Shown here: positions 12,160-24,036 of the stretch, in pieces
How the letters are laid out: the number at the start of each line of letters is the position of its first letter
Position numbering within the stretch: position 1 is the stretch's first letter
NCBI GenBank assembly: GCA_963682175.1
Contig: OY821771.1
Location: 10,539,001-10,603,000, forward strand
Reading direction: 5' to 3'
Origin: Triglochin maritima
Taxonomy: Eukaryota; Streptophyta; Magnoliopsida; Alismatales; Juncaginaceae
Length of the DNA stretch: 64,000 nt
The notes under the pieces: model-generated
Told to the model about the DNA's origin: nothing
Seen by the model: only the letters and a program-made list of their open reading frames with translations
The model's database searches: none
Made by a program: the position numbers and the translations under genes

Positions 12160-12455
12160 AATCTGATAATTACTTTAATAAATTGTGATAAATCTGAAAA
12201 TTTAATTTAACAAATTCTTATTAAGTTTAACATTTGTGATATTTAGTTTTAACAATTTTTGATTTAGTTTAACAATTGTTTTAATTTAGTTTAACAAATT
12301 TTGATTTAGTTTAACAATTGTGATAATTTACTTTAACAAATTTTGATTTAGTTTAACAATTGTGATAATTTAGTTTAACAAATTTTGATTTAGTTTAACA
12401 ATTGTGATAAATATGATAATTTAGTTTAACAAATTTAACAAATTTGTATTTAAAA
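12160..12455. repeat. AT-rich TTTAGTTTAACAA repeats in PMD intron 1, copy A
   Basis: A degenerate tandem array of units such as 'ATTTAGTTTAACAATTGTG' and 'TTTAGTTTAACAAATTTTG', roughly 19-35 bp per unit. The same array occurs in copy B at 45280-45545, so it belongs to the element. Confidence 0.8.
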
Positions 12456-14276
12456 TTTCAATTAATAGTCATCGGGTCACAGTGGAGGGAAAGGCAAGTC
12501 GATACCATTACACGTCTTCCGTTCTTTAGAGGATGATTCAGCACCGCATCATCCACGTAGATGGGGGATATCTGCTTTGGTCAGGAGGGAGAGAGAGGCA
12601 TTACGTCGTCGTGAGGAGGATGATGATTCCTTCGATGATGAGCATGTGGACAGTCCCGACGACGGGAGCGACGATGATGACCCGTATGAGTTAGAGCGCC
12701 CGGAGGTGGAGAGGCAGAGGGAGTATAGCAGAGGACGTGGTCGAGCAGGTAGTTCTACTTCCGCCGGATGTATGGTGCGGAAGGGTAGGGGTGGGAGGTT
12801 TACGACCGGGGATTCGAGCTCGTGCATTGTAGATCCTCGCGCTCAGAAGAAAAGGAGGATTCTTGGATCGTGAGCAGTATGACGCCTGGTGGTCCTTCAG
12901 ATGGGAGCGTCATTCCTAGTTTCTGGGGTGACATCGCTACACGGATCTGGGACGGAGAGGATCAGAAGGTTCTGAAGTGCCATAATCGGCACAGAGCCTG
13001 TACAACACTACAGGGTTGGCGGTCTACACTGAGTGCTGATATCAGAGAGGAGATTAGTGCCACGCATTTGGGGCACTTACCGTACAACATGTTCCCTTAT
13101 CTCGATATGCCTTTGATTTCTGCGTTTGTGGAGCGGTGGCAGCATGACACCAACACTTTTCACATGCCTTTCGGAGAGATGACGATCATGCTTCACGATG
13201 TTTTCCAGATCCTGCGCATTCCTGTGGATGGTCGTCTGGTTAGTGCTCAGGGGTCGACGTCTGAGCTGAGGTGTTATGTGGCAGAGTTGCTTGGTGTCAC
13301 ACCTGATGGTCTGGCGAGAGATACAGCTTTATGGAGTGGTGGTGGTGTCGACATTGACTCCCTTGAGGACCTATGCAGACGGGCACGACCTCCGCGGGCC
13401 GATGATACACAGTTGACGACGTACCTATTCTTGATGCTCGGAGCCGTCTTGTTTGTCGACAAGAGTGGTTGCCGGATCAGACCACGCGATCTATTGGAGG
13501 CTAGGGACCCGAACACCGTTCGTGAGTACTCGTGGGGCTCAGCGACGTTGGCATACCTGTACCGTCAGCTTGGGATAGCTAGCCGTGCGGATTGTTCTGG
13601 GATTGCAGGTTGTCTTACGTTGCTGCAGACGTGGATATACGAGTACTTTCCCGCATTGCGCCCGCATCGTGAGCGGAAGATTATCGAGGAGGGTCATCCA
13701 CGTTCGGGTATGTGGGCCGTCCGGAGCGAGGACAAGAGCGATGGACGATTGCGTTCAATCCGCGCACGGCTAGATCAGATGACTGCATCAGAGGTATAAA
13801 ACTTTACACCATTTACATTTATTTATTTAATTTGAAGATGTATTATTATTAATGTGTTAAAGTTTAGGTGGAGTGGTTACCCTATGGTCCTGACCCAGCA
13901 GCGGAGGTCCCGAGGACTTTATTGATGGGCCTTATTCGTTATCGGGATATCATAGAGCCTTATATGCCTGATTGTGTCTTGCGTCAGTTAGGATATGTTC
14001 AGGTGATCCCGGTTGACATCCGACACCAGAGCATGCGGTGCGGTCTGCGACTGCAGCGACGCACGACGTCAGGTTCCTCGCTTCTACAGCGGAATCGACT
14101 TGGGTAAGATGATACGTGCTGTAGAGCCATTCTTGCAGAGGAGGGATGAGCTGCCAGACGATGACATGAGAGCTGCATGCGGAGATTTGGATGAGATCAT
14201 ACAGTCGTGGCATACTCAGTTAGGCATCTCCGACCATGATTCGGATGATGAGTAGGCTGATCTGTTGTACCGTACT

Positions 14277-14570
14277 CTTAGTATTTGCATTTATATTTGT
14301 TTATCTGTCGTACGCTTATTATTTGTATTTGTGTTTGTGTTTGCTAACATGTCGTACGCTTATTGTTTGTATTTGTGTTCGCTTATCTGTCATACGCTTA
14401 TTATTTTTATTTGTGTTTGCTAACCTATCGTACTATTATATATAATGCAAATAAAGCAAACATATCAAAACATATTACATAATAAAGCAACACTATATAA
14501 TGTACAAACATATCAAAACATATTACATAATTGTACAAACATATCAAAGCATATTACATAATTGTTGCCA
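14277..14570. repeat. Tandem repeats between the two convergent genes of copy A
   Basis: Two adjoining arrays. At 14277-14440 a unit like CGTACGCTTATTATTTGTAT repeats about three to four times with roughly 45-bp spacing. At 14455-14565 the unit ACAAACATATCAAAACATAT repeats about three times at roughly 31-bp spacing. They sit where the 3' ends of both genes meet and may hold their polyadenylation signals. Confidence 0.7.
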
Positions 14571-15163
14571 ATATTCTATCCTATTTTGGTACTCCAGCTC
14601 CCATCCAATAACACTCTCATCTCGTATTTGAAACCACAGAGTCGCTATAGGAGGTACGGGGAATCCCTCATTCAAATCCAAACGAATGTAATGAGCGTAA
14701 CTCCCTAAATGAGCAATAATCAACTCTCTGCACGGTCTCGTCACGGTAGGCGGACTCTCCCAAGGTAGAACTGTAAGACATGGGTACAACGAACCATCAT
14801 TTCCGAGAGAGAAGAACATAACTGCACACTTGTAAAAATTTGCAATGGGAAACAAGTCCGTCCACGTCTCCATGTAGTGATTCTCGCCACAAGGTCCCCC
14901 GCCCCAATTAATCCGGTGACGAGCCTGCGCCACACCGTCGTAGTATACGTGCTCATAAAAAGATGAGTTCGCAGCTAGCTCATTTGAAATCGAACGACGG
15001 GCGAGTTGCCAATTGTCTTCACCACCGTGGAAAACATCGGCGACACATCGAAATCCACAGTTTCCATCAGGACGTACATCATTCCACTGGTGTAGGAATG
15101 GCATAATGATTCCTGGAATCCTATCCGCATATGGGAAGTCGTCTACGTCAGCCCGCCCAGTCA
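14544..15163 (-). pseudogene. OTU-type cysteine protease domain of copy A
   Basis: Read from 15163 down to the stop at 14544. The frame begins after a minus-strand acceptor TTATATTGTAG, so it is an internal or last exon of a larger gene. Within it, RPDGNCGFRCVADVFHG holds the OTU nucleophile motif (Asp, Cys) and AHYIRLDL holds the catalytic His region. OTU proteases usually remove ubiquitin. The exon itself is intact, but the transposase part that should precede it has been deleted to the FAR1 domain, so the product would be abnormal. Copy B keeps only the last few codons of this exon. Confidence 0.8.
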
Positions 15164-15186
15164 CTACAATATAAACAAAAAATACA

Positions 15187-15291
15187 GTTACTATTAAAAA
15201 CCACAACCCATCCATCACGATCTAAACTGCCAGTCTGTGGTTGTGATGTCCGTGAGCACTATTAAAAACCACAACCCATCCATCACGATCT
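15187..15291. repeat. Direct repeat at the transposase deletion junction, copy A
   Basis: A block of about 34 bp starting ACTATTAAAAACCACAACCC occurs at about 15191-15224 and again at about 15257-15290. Copy B has it once, in the FAR1 exon. The extra copy lies where the catalytic core is missing, as expected for filler DNA copied during end joining. Confidence 0.75.
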
Positions 15292-15941
15292 CGTCGCTCC
15301 ACCACTTTTATTAAGAAACGGCAACCGCAACCCTTTCTTTTGGTGTTTCTTCGAAGTGCAGTATCCATATCCCGAGACTCCATTTGATTTCGCCAGTCGA
15401 ATCTCAAATAACAATCCATCCGACTATCTGATCGTGTTTTGTACGACGACACGACCAAAAAAAACCCAACTCCGATAGCTACTTGTTTGACCCATTTACT
15501 TGCTTCATCGATTGTTTCAAAGATTTGTGTAGTTTGAAATAACTCACTGTAATCCACTCCATCACCACCGAAATCTTCCAACGGAACCTACAAAAATAAA
15601 ATCGAAATTAAAAAAATCAAAAAAAAAATCAGGCGTCTGGGTTAAACGCCTACCCCATGGGGGGGCGTCTGCGTTAAACGCCCTCCCCAAGGGTGAGGCG
15701 TCTGCGTAGGACGCCTGACCGAAGGGAAGGGCGTCTACTAAAGACGCCTTACCCAAGGGGAGGACGTCTACATAAGACGCCTCTCCCATTGCGTAGGCGT
15801 CTGCGTTAGACGCCTAGGCCAAGGGGAGGACGTCCTACGCAGACGCCCTCACCTTGGGGGAGGCGTCTAATGCAGACGCTCGACCCAAAATTTGCCCCGC
15901 GCCAGGCTTACCTCACCGGATGCATCACCCTCGCCAGACAT
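15222..15941 (-). pseudogene. FAR1-type DNA-binding domain of the MULE transposase, copy A
   Basis: Exon 1 is 15941-15912 (MSGEGDASGE). Intron 1 holds the GC-rich array, and exon 2 runs from 15587 to a stop at 15222. The frame has the FAR1 zinc-binding pattern: FETIDEASKWVKQVAIGVGF, then RKGCGCRFLIKV, then FNSAHGHHNHRLAV with the His cluster. After RLAV the MULE catalytic core found in copy B is absent. A repeated block (see 15190-15290) marks the deletion junction. The domain belongs to the WRKY-GCM1 superfamily and binds the element's ends in related transposases. Confidence 0.82.
15628..15897. repeat. GC-rich GGCGTC/GACGCC array, right end of copy A
   Basis: Fills intron 1 of the transposase gene. 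About nine paired units of the form GGCGTCTGCGT…AGACGCC, separated by short CC(A/T)AGGGG-like spacers, at roughly 25-30 bp intervals. It mirrors the array in the PMD intron at the other end. Confidence 0.87.
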
Positions 15942-16239
15942 TTTCGTGGTGTTTTTACTGATAAATTATGAATATACAAGACCGTATGCCTAATTTATAG
16001 ACACTGGACGATATGGGTATTAAATATATTGTTAAGGGCAACTTGGTAATTTCAAGAGGCGATTTAAGTAGTTTTGGGGTGACGTTTAGTAGTTCCCTAT
16101 ATTTTTTAAAATATATTATTTTAAGATGCTTTTTGATTACCTTGGAAAAAAACAAACCCAACAATCAAGACTTTTTCGGTGTGAAAGTGCAAAACAACAA
16201 AACAATATGACAATACCATAACACAAAAATAAGTTAACA

Positions 16240-17900
16240 ACACCTTTGTCGGTCGTCTTCCTTTCCTTTGTGTCGAAACTTCGAGCCTTTGAGTGTGATC
16301 GAGTTAGGATCGATGGGGAGCGAGGCGGAGCCGACGAAGCAACTTTTGTCGTACCCCTAGAGAGCCGATGAGCTCCAGAAACACGAACCCCTCGTCGCGT
16401 ACCCTGTTAGCCTCCATCAACTCCTTATTTCTTCCATAAACGAAATTCCGGCTAATTACATGTTTGTTTCTGTGGATTAGTTTTCGATTTGATTTTTTTG
16501 GGCATGTTAACAGAATTACGGTTAATTGGCTCTACAATTACGTGTTTTGTCTTCGTAGATTTGTTTCCCGATTCGATCTTTTTTATCTAATTGGAATTCC
16601 GGCTAGTTGGATGATGATTTGTGACGAAACGTTGGATTTCCAAGTATTGGATTTTTTTGTATCTTAATAGAATTCTGGTGAATTGGTTGAACAAAAGGTC
16701 GCATTTCGAAGGGTTTCACCCTAGAATTCGTGTTTTGTCTCTGAAGATTTGTTTCCCTATTTATTTTCTTGACCTAAATGAAATTCCAGGTAGTCAGATG
16801 TTGGTATAACCTTTTTTTGTGACGAAACGTTGCATTTCTGCAGGTTTGGCTATGGGGAAGTATGTGTTTGCATCGGTAGATTACTTTCCCGATTGGATTT
16901 TTGACATAAACAATTAATTGGATGTTGGTTTCGCCTTTTGGTGACGAAATGTTGGATTTCTACGGGTTTGGATATGGGGAAGTATGTGTTTGTATCGGTA
17001 GATTACTTTGCCGATTGGATTTTTGACCTAAACAATTAATTGAATGTTGATTTCTCCTTTGTTGTGACGACGAGCTCCAGAAGTACAAACCCCTCGTCGC
17101 GTACCCTGTCAGCCCCCATCACCTCCTTTTTTGACCTAAACGGGATTCTGGCTAATTACGTGTTTGTTGTTGTGGATTAGTTTTTCGATTAGATTTTTTT
17201 GTATGTTAACGGAATTACGGTTAATTGGCCCTACAATTACGTGTTGTCTTCGTAGATTTCTTTTCCAATTCAATCTTTTTTATCTATACGGAATTCCAAC
17301 TAGTTGGATGTTGGTTTGTGACGAAACGTTAGATTTCTACAGATTGGATTTTTTTGTATCTTAACAGAATTCTGGTCAATTGGCTAGAAAAAAGGTCGCA
17401 TTTCGAAGGGTTTGGCCCTAGAATTACGTGTTTTGTTTTTGAAGATTTGTTTCCGTATTCTTTTTTTGACCTAAATGGAATTCCGGGTAGTCAAATGTTG
17501 GTATCGCTTTTTGTGACGAAATGTTGCATTTCTACAAGTTTGGTTGTCGGGAAGCATGTGTTTGTATCAGTAGATTACTTTCCCGATTGGATTTTTGACC
17601 CAAACAGTTAATTTGATGTTGGTTTCACCATTTTTGTGACGAAATCTTGGATTTGTACGGGTTTGGATACGAGGAAGTATGTGTTTGTATCGTTAGATTA
17701 CTTTCCAGATTGGATATTTGACGTACACAGTTAATTGTATGTTGGTTTTACATTTTTGTGGCGAAAGGTTGTGTTTCTACGGGATTGGATATCAGGACGT
17801 ATGTGTTTGTATCGGTAGATTACTTCCCCGATTGAATTTTTGACCTAAACAGTTAATTGGATGTTGATTTTGCCTTTTTTGTGACGATGTGGAGATGTAT
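16240..17900 (+). pseudogene. Decayed tandem copies of LIP5 exon 1 and intron 1
   Basis: At 16313 an ATG begins a near-identical copy of LIP5 exon 1 (MGSEAEPTKQLLSYP), stopped by TAG at 16358-16360 and then continuing RADELQKHEPLVAY. A second, shorter copy (DELQKYKPLVAY) starts at about 17069. The two are about 700 bp apart, and the intron-1-like sequence after each is also duplicated (for example GGCTAATTAC near 16451 and 17151). Both share TACCCTGT where the intact exon has TACTACTGT, so the second arose from the first. Within the units, a shorter motif around GTATGTGTTTGTATCGGTAG repeats several times. Confidence 0.8.
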
Positions 17901-18004
17901 ATGATTTTAACGCTGTTAACAGAATAATGACGTCGTTAACCGAAAAAGTTAATAGAGTGACAAATCTGTATCAATCCAAAAACATAATGACATTCTGGTT
18001 TTAA

Positions 18005-18178
18005 CCATGAGTTTCATAAACGGGTCGAATATACGCATTACCCGTACCCGTTTACCTATATATCCGTTAATATATATTATACTCATCCTTCCTATTTACC
18101 TGTAGCAGGTACACGGGTACAAATTTTTTGGACCAATACTGGTAACGACATACCCAATCCAACCCATTTACACCCTTA
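18005..18178. mobile_element. Truncated hAT-type MITE end
   Basis: A stretch with 'CGGGTCGAATA', 'ACCCGTACCCGTTTACC' and a terminal CCCATTTACACCCTTA, close to the right end of the element at 7994-10039. No left end or target duplication was found, so it is a remnant. Confidence 0.4.
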
Positions 18179-18660
18179 GAGCATTCTTAACCGGGGGGGG
18201 GGGGGGGGGGGGGGGGGGGAAGGGGGAATCCACATATGCGCCCAACCACGTCGGATTTCCCGTGAAAATGGGGCGTCACGGAGGAGCACACACCCCCGCT
18301 CGGGCGTGAAATCGGGCGGGGGAGCTCATGATCACCTGCTTAGGTTGGTGGGTGATCTCTTGGCGTCCACCCATTATTTTTTATTTTTTTTGTTAAAAAC
18401 TTAAAAAAATAATTTTTAATTATTTTATCAATTTTTTTGTGAAAATATATTTTTTATTTGTTTTTAGTTTGTAGAATTTTTTGATATTTTAATTAGGATT
18501 GATCTTTAAATGACGTGGATGAGAGAAAATGTAGGGTGAGTGGTGTTTGTGTGTGTGATTAAAGAGATTTTTTGGACGAGTTACAGAATTACGTTACAGA
18601 ATGTGGATGAAAGAAAATGTGGGTGATTTTACGTTACAGAATTAGAAGGTTAAGTTGACA
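18179..18660. mobile_element. Possible Harbinger-type MITE with a 27-base G run
   Basis: GAGCATTCTTAACCGG follows TTA and resembles left ends of PIF/Harbinger MITEs, which duplicate TTA or TAA. G-rich CGGGCG motifs and an AT-rich core follow. I cannot find the opposite end, so the right limit is a guess. Positions 18193-18219 are an uninterrupted run of 27 G. Confidence 0.35.
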
Positions 18661-18754
18661 CGAGAGCAGAACGCCCGGTTAGCGAAGGTTTGCTGGTCTT
18701 CGTTTTCTTTGTGGCCTAAGGTTTGGGCCTTCGAGTGTGATCGGGTTAGGATCG

Positions 18755-21700
18755 ATGGGGAGCGAGGCGGAGCCGGCGAAGCAACTTCTGCCGTACCTGC
18801 AGAGAGCCGACGAGCTCCAGAAGCACGAACCCCTCGTCGCGTACTACTGTCAGCCCCCGATCAACTCCTCTCTTTTTTGACGGGTTTGGTTCTGGATTTA
18901 TATGTTTGTATTGGTAGATTTGTTTTTTGGTAGGAATTTTTCGACCTTAAAACAGTTCCGGCTAGTCTGATGTCTGTTTCGCCTTTTCACAATTAAAAGT
19001 TTTGCCCAACAGTTTTCTGATTGAGATCTTTTGGTTTAGGCTCTGGTTTTCCCCCCCGAGATAGAATCTGCTGCTATTTTTTGGCAGTCGGATTCAGTTT
19101 TTGCACTGATAATCTTACCTTTCCCACGTAAATGTCTTTTTGATTTTTTTTTGTGGGGTTCAAATTCTAATTCCAGTGGTGGGATTTTTGGTTTGAGTTT
19201 CGTTTTTCTGCGGGAATTGTCTCGAAGTTCGAATTTTGTTTGAAGTATTTCTGGGTATAGTTTAATATTTGCCCTTAAAACTGAAACTTGGATGGGTCAT
19301 TTTGGGTGTAGGTCGGCTCTATGCGATGGAAAAGGGGCTGAAGATCCCAACCAAGGAGCGGACCAAGACAACCAACTCGCTTCTTGTTTCACTCATCAAT
19401 CAGCTCGAAAAGGTACTGGTTTTGGTTAAGGTTTTCTCTTTCTTGTTTTTGGTTTGCAATGAAGTGGGCATTGAGAAAGTGGGTCTCTGAAGTCCATGAA
19501 AAAAACCCACTGTTACCTTTGGATCCGTCTTTATTTGGATTCGGTGTTACTCAAGTATTTTACAATTGGGTATTTGAGATGAAGTGAAAGGAGATATATT
19601 GATGAAAAAAATAAACAAGGAGTTGAGAATCATATGAGGCCCTGTATTCCAAGTGTCCAAATTATAAGCAGACAAAGAGCACTAATCTGCTTTTTAGTTC
19701 TCTTACTGTCTATCAGTGTGCTTGGTTTTGTGACTTGTATAAATTAGGGCTGTATGACTGAGAAATGAGGAAGGAAAATGTAGAACTTTTAGATGTAAGA
19801 GAATGTTTATATATGTCCGTCCTGATATAGTTGGTAAATGGTGAGAGATTGTAGTTGAGTGTGAGTTTGCAGCTCTTGTGGACTGAACTACAACTTCTAG
19901 CCTTGACTGTGTGTTTGCACTTTGCACCTTTGGTGGATTTAGATATGTCAACCTGGTTGGTGGTGATGATTAGATGATAGACCAAATTGGCCAAATATTG
20001 CTGAAGTGAAACCACTGGGAGTAAGAGTTGAAATGGTGGTTGATATGCTTGTCATGGATCTCGTTAAGCTTGTTACACATGCAATGAAAAGAACAAGCTC
20101 ATTACACAAGTGTTGACACCAAAAAAAGAAACCCACCTAAACATCAAGTAACGCGAATGTCTAGTGGCTTGGCAAAGGTGCTGCAACGTGAACAGCTTGG
20201 ACTAATCCGTGGTTCTCCACCTTAACATGTCTTTTAAATTCCACTACTTGGACTAATCCGTGGTTCTCCACTACTTAGTGAACTAGACAAGGTTTTGTAG
20301 ATTTTGAAAACGTGCTACTTGTTGTGTGACTTGTAGGAGTCATGAGAGTTCTAAAAATTAAAATCAAATAGTAGTTCTGAAATTTGTAATTTTAACGGCA
20401 AAATAATTTGTAGATTGGTTTTGATGAGAATCAAGATGATGTTATTGATCTAGGCAACATCTATTATTATTAGAGGCTAGTGAGGGATTACAAATTTTAG
20501 ATTAATTTAGTGTGCATATCCATTGCAAGTATAATTGTACTTGCCTACTTGGTAAATTATAGATGTGGATTTCTTAAAAAAAATCTTAGACACTTTGGTT
20601 ATTCCTTTTTAACTGATTTGAACAAGGCCGTTTTTAAGATGTTGCTATAGTTGATGAGAAACCTAAGTTATAACTGTAGTCGTTGAGGAACTTTGCCTGT
20701 GCCGCTGCATAGGTAGTGACACAACCACCTATGGAGTGTGTGGTGGGGCAAATTTTGAACTGCGCATTCATGATGGGATCGACTAGCAAAAATCTGAAAT
20801 CATCCAGTAAAATTGTTCCTCACTAATTCTTGCTTCCTTTTCCATTGTCATTCTTTTTTTGTATATATAGGTGGATACATACACGAGGACAATGAAACAC
20901 ATACCCTAGTTAAACAAAATGAATATTATGAGACGCTATATGTTTAGTTACTATTAGGCATTATTATCTGCAGCAACTATTGGGCATGACTTGATCAGGC
21001 GCTCAAGATTTTTCGGTTCTGTTGGATAAAAGCTCTCATAATCAAAATTTACCTATTACATTTTAGTCCACTGATAACATCACCGCCAGTCCTACAATGT
21101 ACCACCAAGGCACCAAACCCCACATTAACACAATAAAACTGACTTTTGAATTATGATCCATTACTGTTTGCAAGTTACTGTGACATTTGATAAACATTAT
21201 ACCCTTTTTTGGTAGTATTAATACTCAATCAATTAAGTAATAGAAAATTCTAACATATAGTTTATGTTGACCATCAACATTTCACAGTGGGATTTATATA
21301 CATTTTTTGTTGAAGTAAATTCACTAGCTTCCAGTTGCTGTATGTTTGTCAAAGGAAAAAAATATAGACACTGGAATGCAGGATGTCACAAAATTGCTCA
21401 CTAGCACCACGTTTTCCCTTGGCAAGTGTAGATTCAGTAAATATCTCTATTATTAGGGGGAAAAGGTATATTTTTGAACCACAAGCACAAGGTGGAGGCT
21501 CATACAGCGCAAGGTTACTTGAACTCTTTTCAGATGCTATAATATTTTCTTTTCTGAAACCAGTGTATTTTTGTAAGGACTTTTTTTCCTTTAGAAGTTT
21601 TCATTTATTGGATATGTTCCCTCACTGCCTTTTGGGATTTTTGGCTCTGATTGTAGATGTATTTTTATCCATTGTTAATTGTTCCTTTCTTTTCCCAGGA

Positions 21701-24036
21701 CAAAAAAACCGTAAAGTTGAATCCCGATGATAATCTCCACGTGGAGGGCTTTGCATCAAATATCTTTGCTAAGGCTGATAAACAAGATCGTGCTGGGAAA
21801 GCAGACTTGTATGTTCTTGTGCAAACCTTTTATTGTCTTCGATTAGAAGGACCTTTTTCGTATTGGTGCCTAAAGTTTGTTATTGATGCAGGAACACTGC
21901 CAAAACTTTCTATGCTGCTTATATTTTCTTTGATATCCTGCATCAGTTTGGCCAGCTCCAGCCAGATGTATATTTTGATATATGCTTATCCTGTTGATAG
22001 TTTTGAGATCCCTTGCGGGTTTTTTTGTATCCTATCATTTTGGAATTGCATTTTTGTTTTTCCAGTGCTTTCTTTGGAGATGCTTCCGACTCTCTGAAGT
22101 AGGATGTTGCTTAGACATCCTTTGGTATTCTTTCTCTCATTAATATATCTAATGCCTATCCCAGATTGAACAAAAGCTGAAGTACTCCCTATGGAAAGCT
22201 GCTGATGTTAGGAAAGCTTTGAAGGAAGGCCGTAAGCCTGAACCTGGACCTCCAGGTGGAGAAGAGGAGGAATCATCAAGTCCACCAAGTACAACAATAA
22301 ACACATATGTAAGCTTCTTGACAGCGACATAGCTCAATTTATTGCTCTTTCTTTCCTTTAGGGACTTATGATAGTTACCAAAGTTCTTTTGGGGTTCAGT
22401 AATGGTAGTTACCAAAGTATTTCTTTTAACGCGCATGGCACCTTTTTGTGGCAGTGATCATTTTCTTGGCCCCAAAATAGGATGTAGTATATTAAGCAGA
22501 GCAGAGTGAGTTCATGATTAAAAAAAACAGAGCAGAGTGAGTTACTAAAGATGGTTGCACAAAATTACCCAAGAATAAGCACTTACGTTAAATAAGTACA
22601 TAACACATGACAGTATAAAGTATTAGTGTAAGACAAAACTACCGCTTAAACAAATTTGTAGAAGCTACATTGCTGTGGTCACCAATATTTCACATATTTT
22701 AGCATCATTTAATAGTAGTAATATTTTTACCTTGCAAAAGGTTTGCTTGCATTTCTTCCTGTGAAGATCTCACCGTCCTCCCGTCCTAAATAGTCCAAAT
22801 ATACAAAAAAAACATATTACATGGCGAAGTACTCACCCTCCCAATTCTTACATTCCTGAAGATTATACTGTACTGTGTAGACTTTTGGTGGTGTTTGTGT
22901 GTAGACATTGCTGATTCATTTATTGCTATTGTTGGATGATACTGGAAATATATAATTTGAAAATCTCAACAATGATTCTCTCATGATTTGTAGAATGGTG
23001 AACTTAATCCTTTTATTTCTCTATTTCTGAATTTTGTTCATCTTCAAGATCAGATACTGTTCCTGACCTTAAATTGAATGTGGTAGTTTTTGTGGACTTG
23101 TCCGATCAAAAAACAAAAAGAAAATTGTGGACTTGTGGAATGATTCTTTTATAACTGTTTTGCCGTCGACAGAAGAAGCAAATTCAACACTCAATCTGTT
23201 ATGCTGTAAAACTTACCATTCAATATGTTTTTTGTATTTTTTATTCCTCGCAGGATTTAGGGCCAAGCATGAGCTTCTCCACTGGACCTCCTAGTGTCGA
23301 CGACACTTCTCAACAAGTTGATAAGATGAACTCCCAACCTCCTCCTTCACCTCCGTCTTACCATAGTTCGGAGTATCCATCTGCTGACTTCCGTCATACT
23401 CCACCATCCGGTCCTCCTGAAAACTCTGATAATCCACAGCCATACCATCAGCAATCGTTTTCTTCGCACCATTCCATGCCACAGAACTATCCTTCTCAAA
23501 ATCCTCAGACTTACCACTCTAACGATGTCTCCCCTCATGACTATCGTACTGAGGATGTGCCACCTAGAATTTATTCTACTCATGAAGCACCCCCTCCCAA
23601 CTACCCTCCTCATAACAATATCCGAAGTTATTCTTCCCATGAAAGTTCCATCCCTCCATACACATACCCCAATTTCCAATCCTACCCCAGCTTTAATGAT
23701 ATCCCAGCTGCGCCTACACACTATCCGTCTCCGTCACGTTACCAGGGATCAGAGGCCAGCACAGGTCTGCAGACTGCTCCTGCACCGAGCTATACTCCTC
23801 CAGCACAATATACACCTCCAAGTGGTAATGGAAACCATTCTGCGACTACACCAAACCCTGCCGCAGCTTATACCTATGACAGCAATTATCAGCCAGCTGT
23901 GGAAAAGATTGCTGATGCTCACAAAGCGGCAAGATTTGCCGTTGGTGCGCTTGCCTTCGATGATGTCCCAGTGGCTGTTGATTTCCTGAAGCGCTCGCTC
24001 GATCTTTTGACCAACCCTTCCGCAGAGAGCCACTGA
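18755..24036 (+). CDS. LIP5: LIP5 / VTA1 homologue, activator of the ESCRT ATPase SKD1/VPS4
   Basis: Six exons: 18755-18848, 19312-19412, 21699-21808, 21892-21967, 22165-22308 and 23254-24036. All are GT-AG, in frame, and give 435 residues. The start is ATG GGG AGC, matching the family N-terminus (LLPYLQRADELQKHEPLVAY). Residues 1 to about 150 form the Vta1 domain of tandem MIT-like helices, with RTKTTNSLLVSLINQLEK and HVEGFASNIFAKADKQDRAG. A long Pro/Ser/Tyr-rich linker fills most of exon 6. The last 40 residues (AARFAVGALAFDDVPVAVDF) are the VSL domain, through which LIP5 dimerises and binds SKD1. The known role is to stimulate ESCRT-III disassembly during multivesicular body formation, with links to stress and pathogen responses. 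Introns 2 and 5 are long and I see no further gene in them. Length matches the family. Confidence 0.95.
20190..20280. repeat. Short direct repeat in LIP5 intron 2
   Basis: A 25-bp sequence starting CTTGGACTAATCCGTGGTTC occurs twice, about 51 bp apart, at roughly 20197 and 20248. No function is evident. Confidence 0.7.

Larger units (their letters stand above)
11810..14255 (+). pseudogene. Plant mobile domain (PMD) protein of copy A, frameshifted
   Basis: Exon 1 is 11810-11863 (MSRRPGKQPAVPPVYPYT). Intron 1 holds the repeat arrays, and exon 2 starts at 12469 after AATAG. An acidic, Arg-rich linker (REREALRRREEDDD, SPDDGSDDDDPYELERPE) precedes the PMD fold, seen as PYNMFPYLDMPLISAFVERW, FHMPFGEMTIMLHDVFQIL and WGSATLAYLYRQLG. 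Against copy B, about 10 bases are missing near 12847-12865, which shifts the frame before the PMD (the PMD itself is open at 12822-13799). A further intron ends near 13867, and the last exon carries a second frameshift near 14040-14090 before VPRFYSGIDLGKMIRAVEPF. PMDs are found both in plant nuclear proteins such as MAIN/MAIL1 and in transposons; what they do in an element is not known. Confidence 0.82.
11663..16097. mobile_element. Mutator-like element, copy A (PMD plus FAR1/OTU genes)
   Basis: The left end CTGAATTGCTAAACATCACC and the minus-strand right end GGGAACTACTAAACGTCACC are inverted copies. Similarity continues inward for about 60 bp (…CTTAAATCG…TTGAAATTACCAA…). Perfect 8-bp direct repeats TATATTTT flank it (11655-11662 and 16098-16105). 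A 9-bp duplication with one mismatch is equally possible and would be more usual for MULEs. Inside are a plant-mobile-domain gene on the plus strand and a FAR1-type transposase gene with an OTU domain on the minus strand, converging near 14450. The MULE catalytic core is deleted here but kept in copy B. Confidence 0.85.

Noticed and set aside
15562..15789. Minus-strand frame of repeating short units in copy A, looking like a repeat protein
   Set aside because: It is the GGCGTC array read as codons; it lies in an intron bounded by proper splice sites.
23347..24033. Several long frames on both strands across LIP5 exon 6
   Set aside because: They are shadows of the Pro/Ser-rich LIP5 linker; only the plus frame joined to the other exons ends in the conserved VSL domain.
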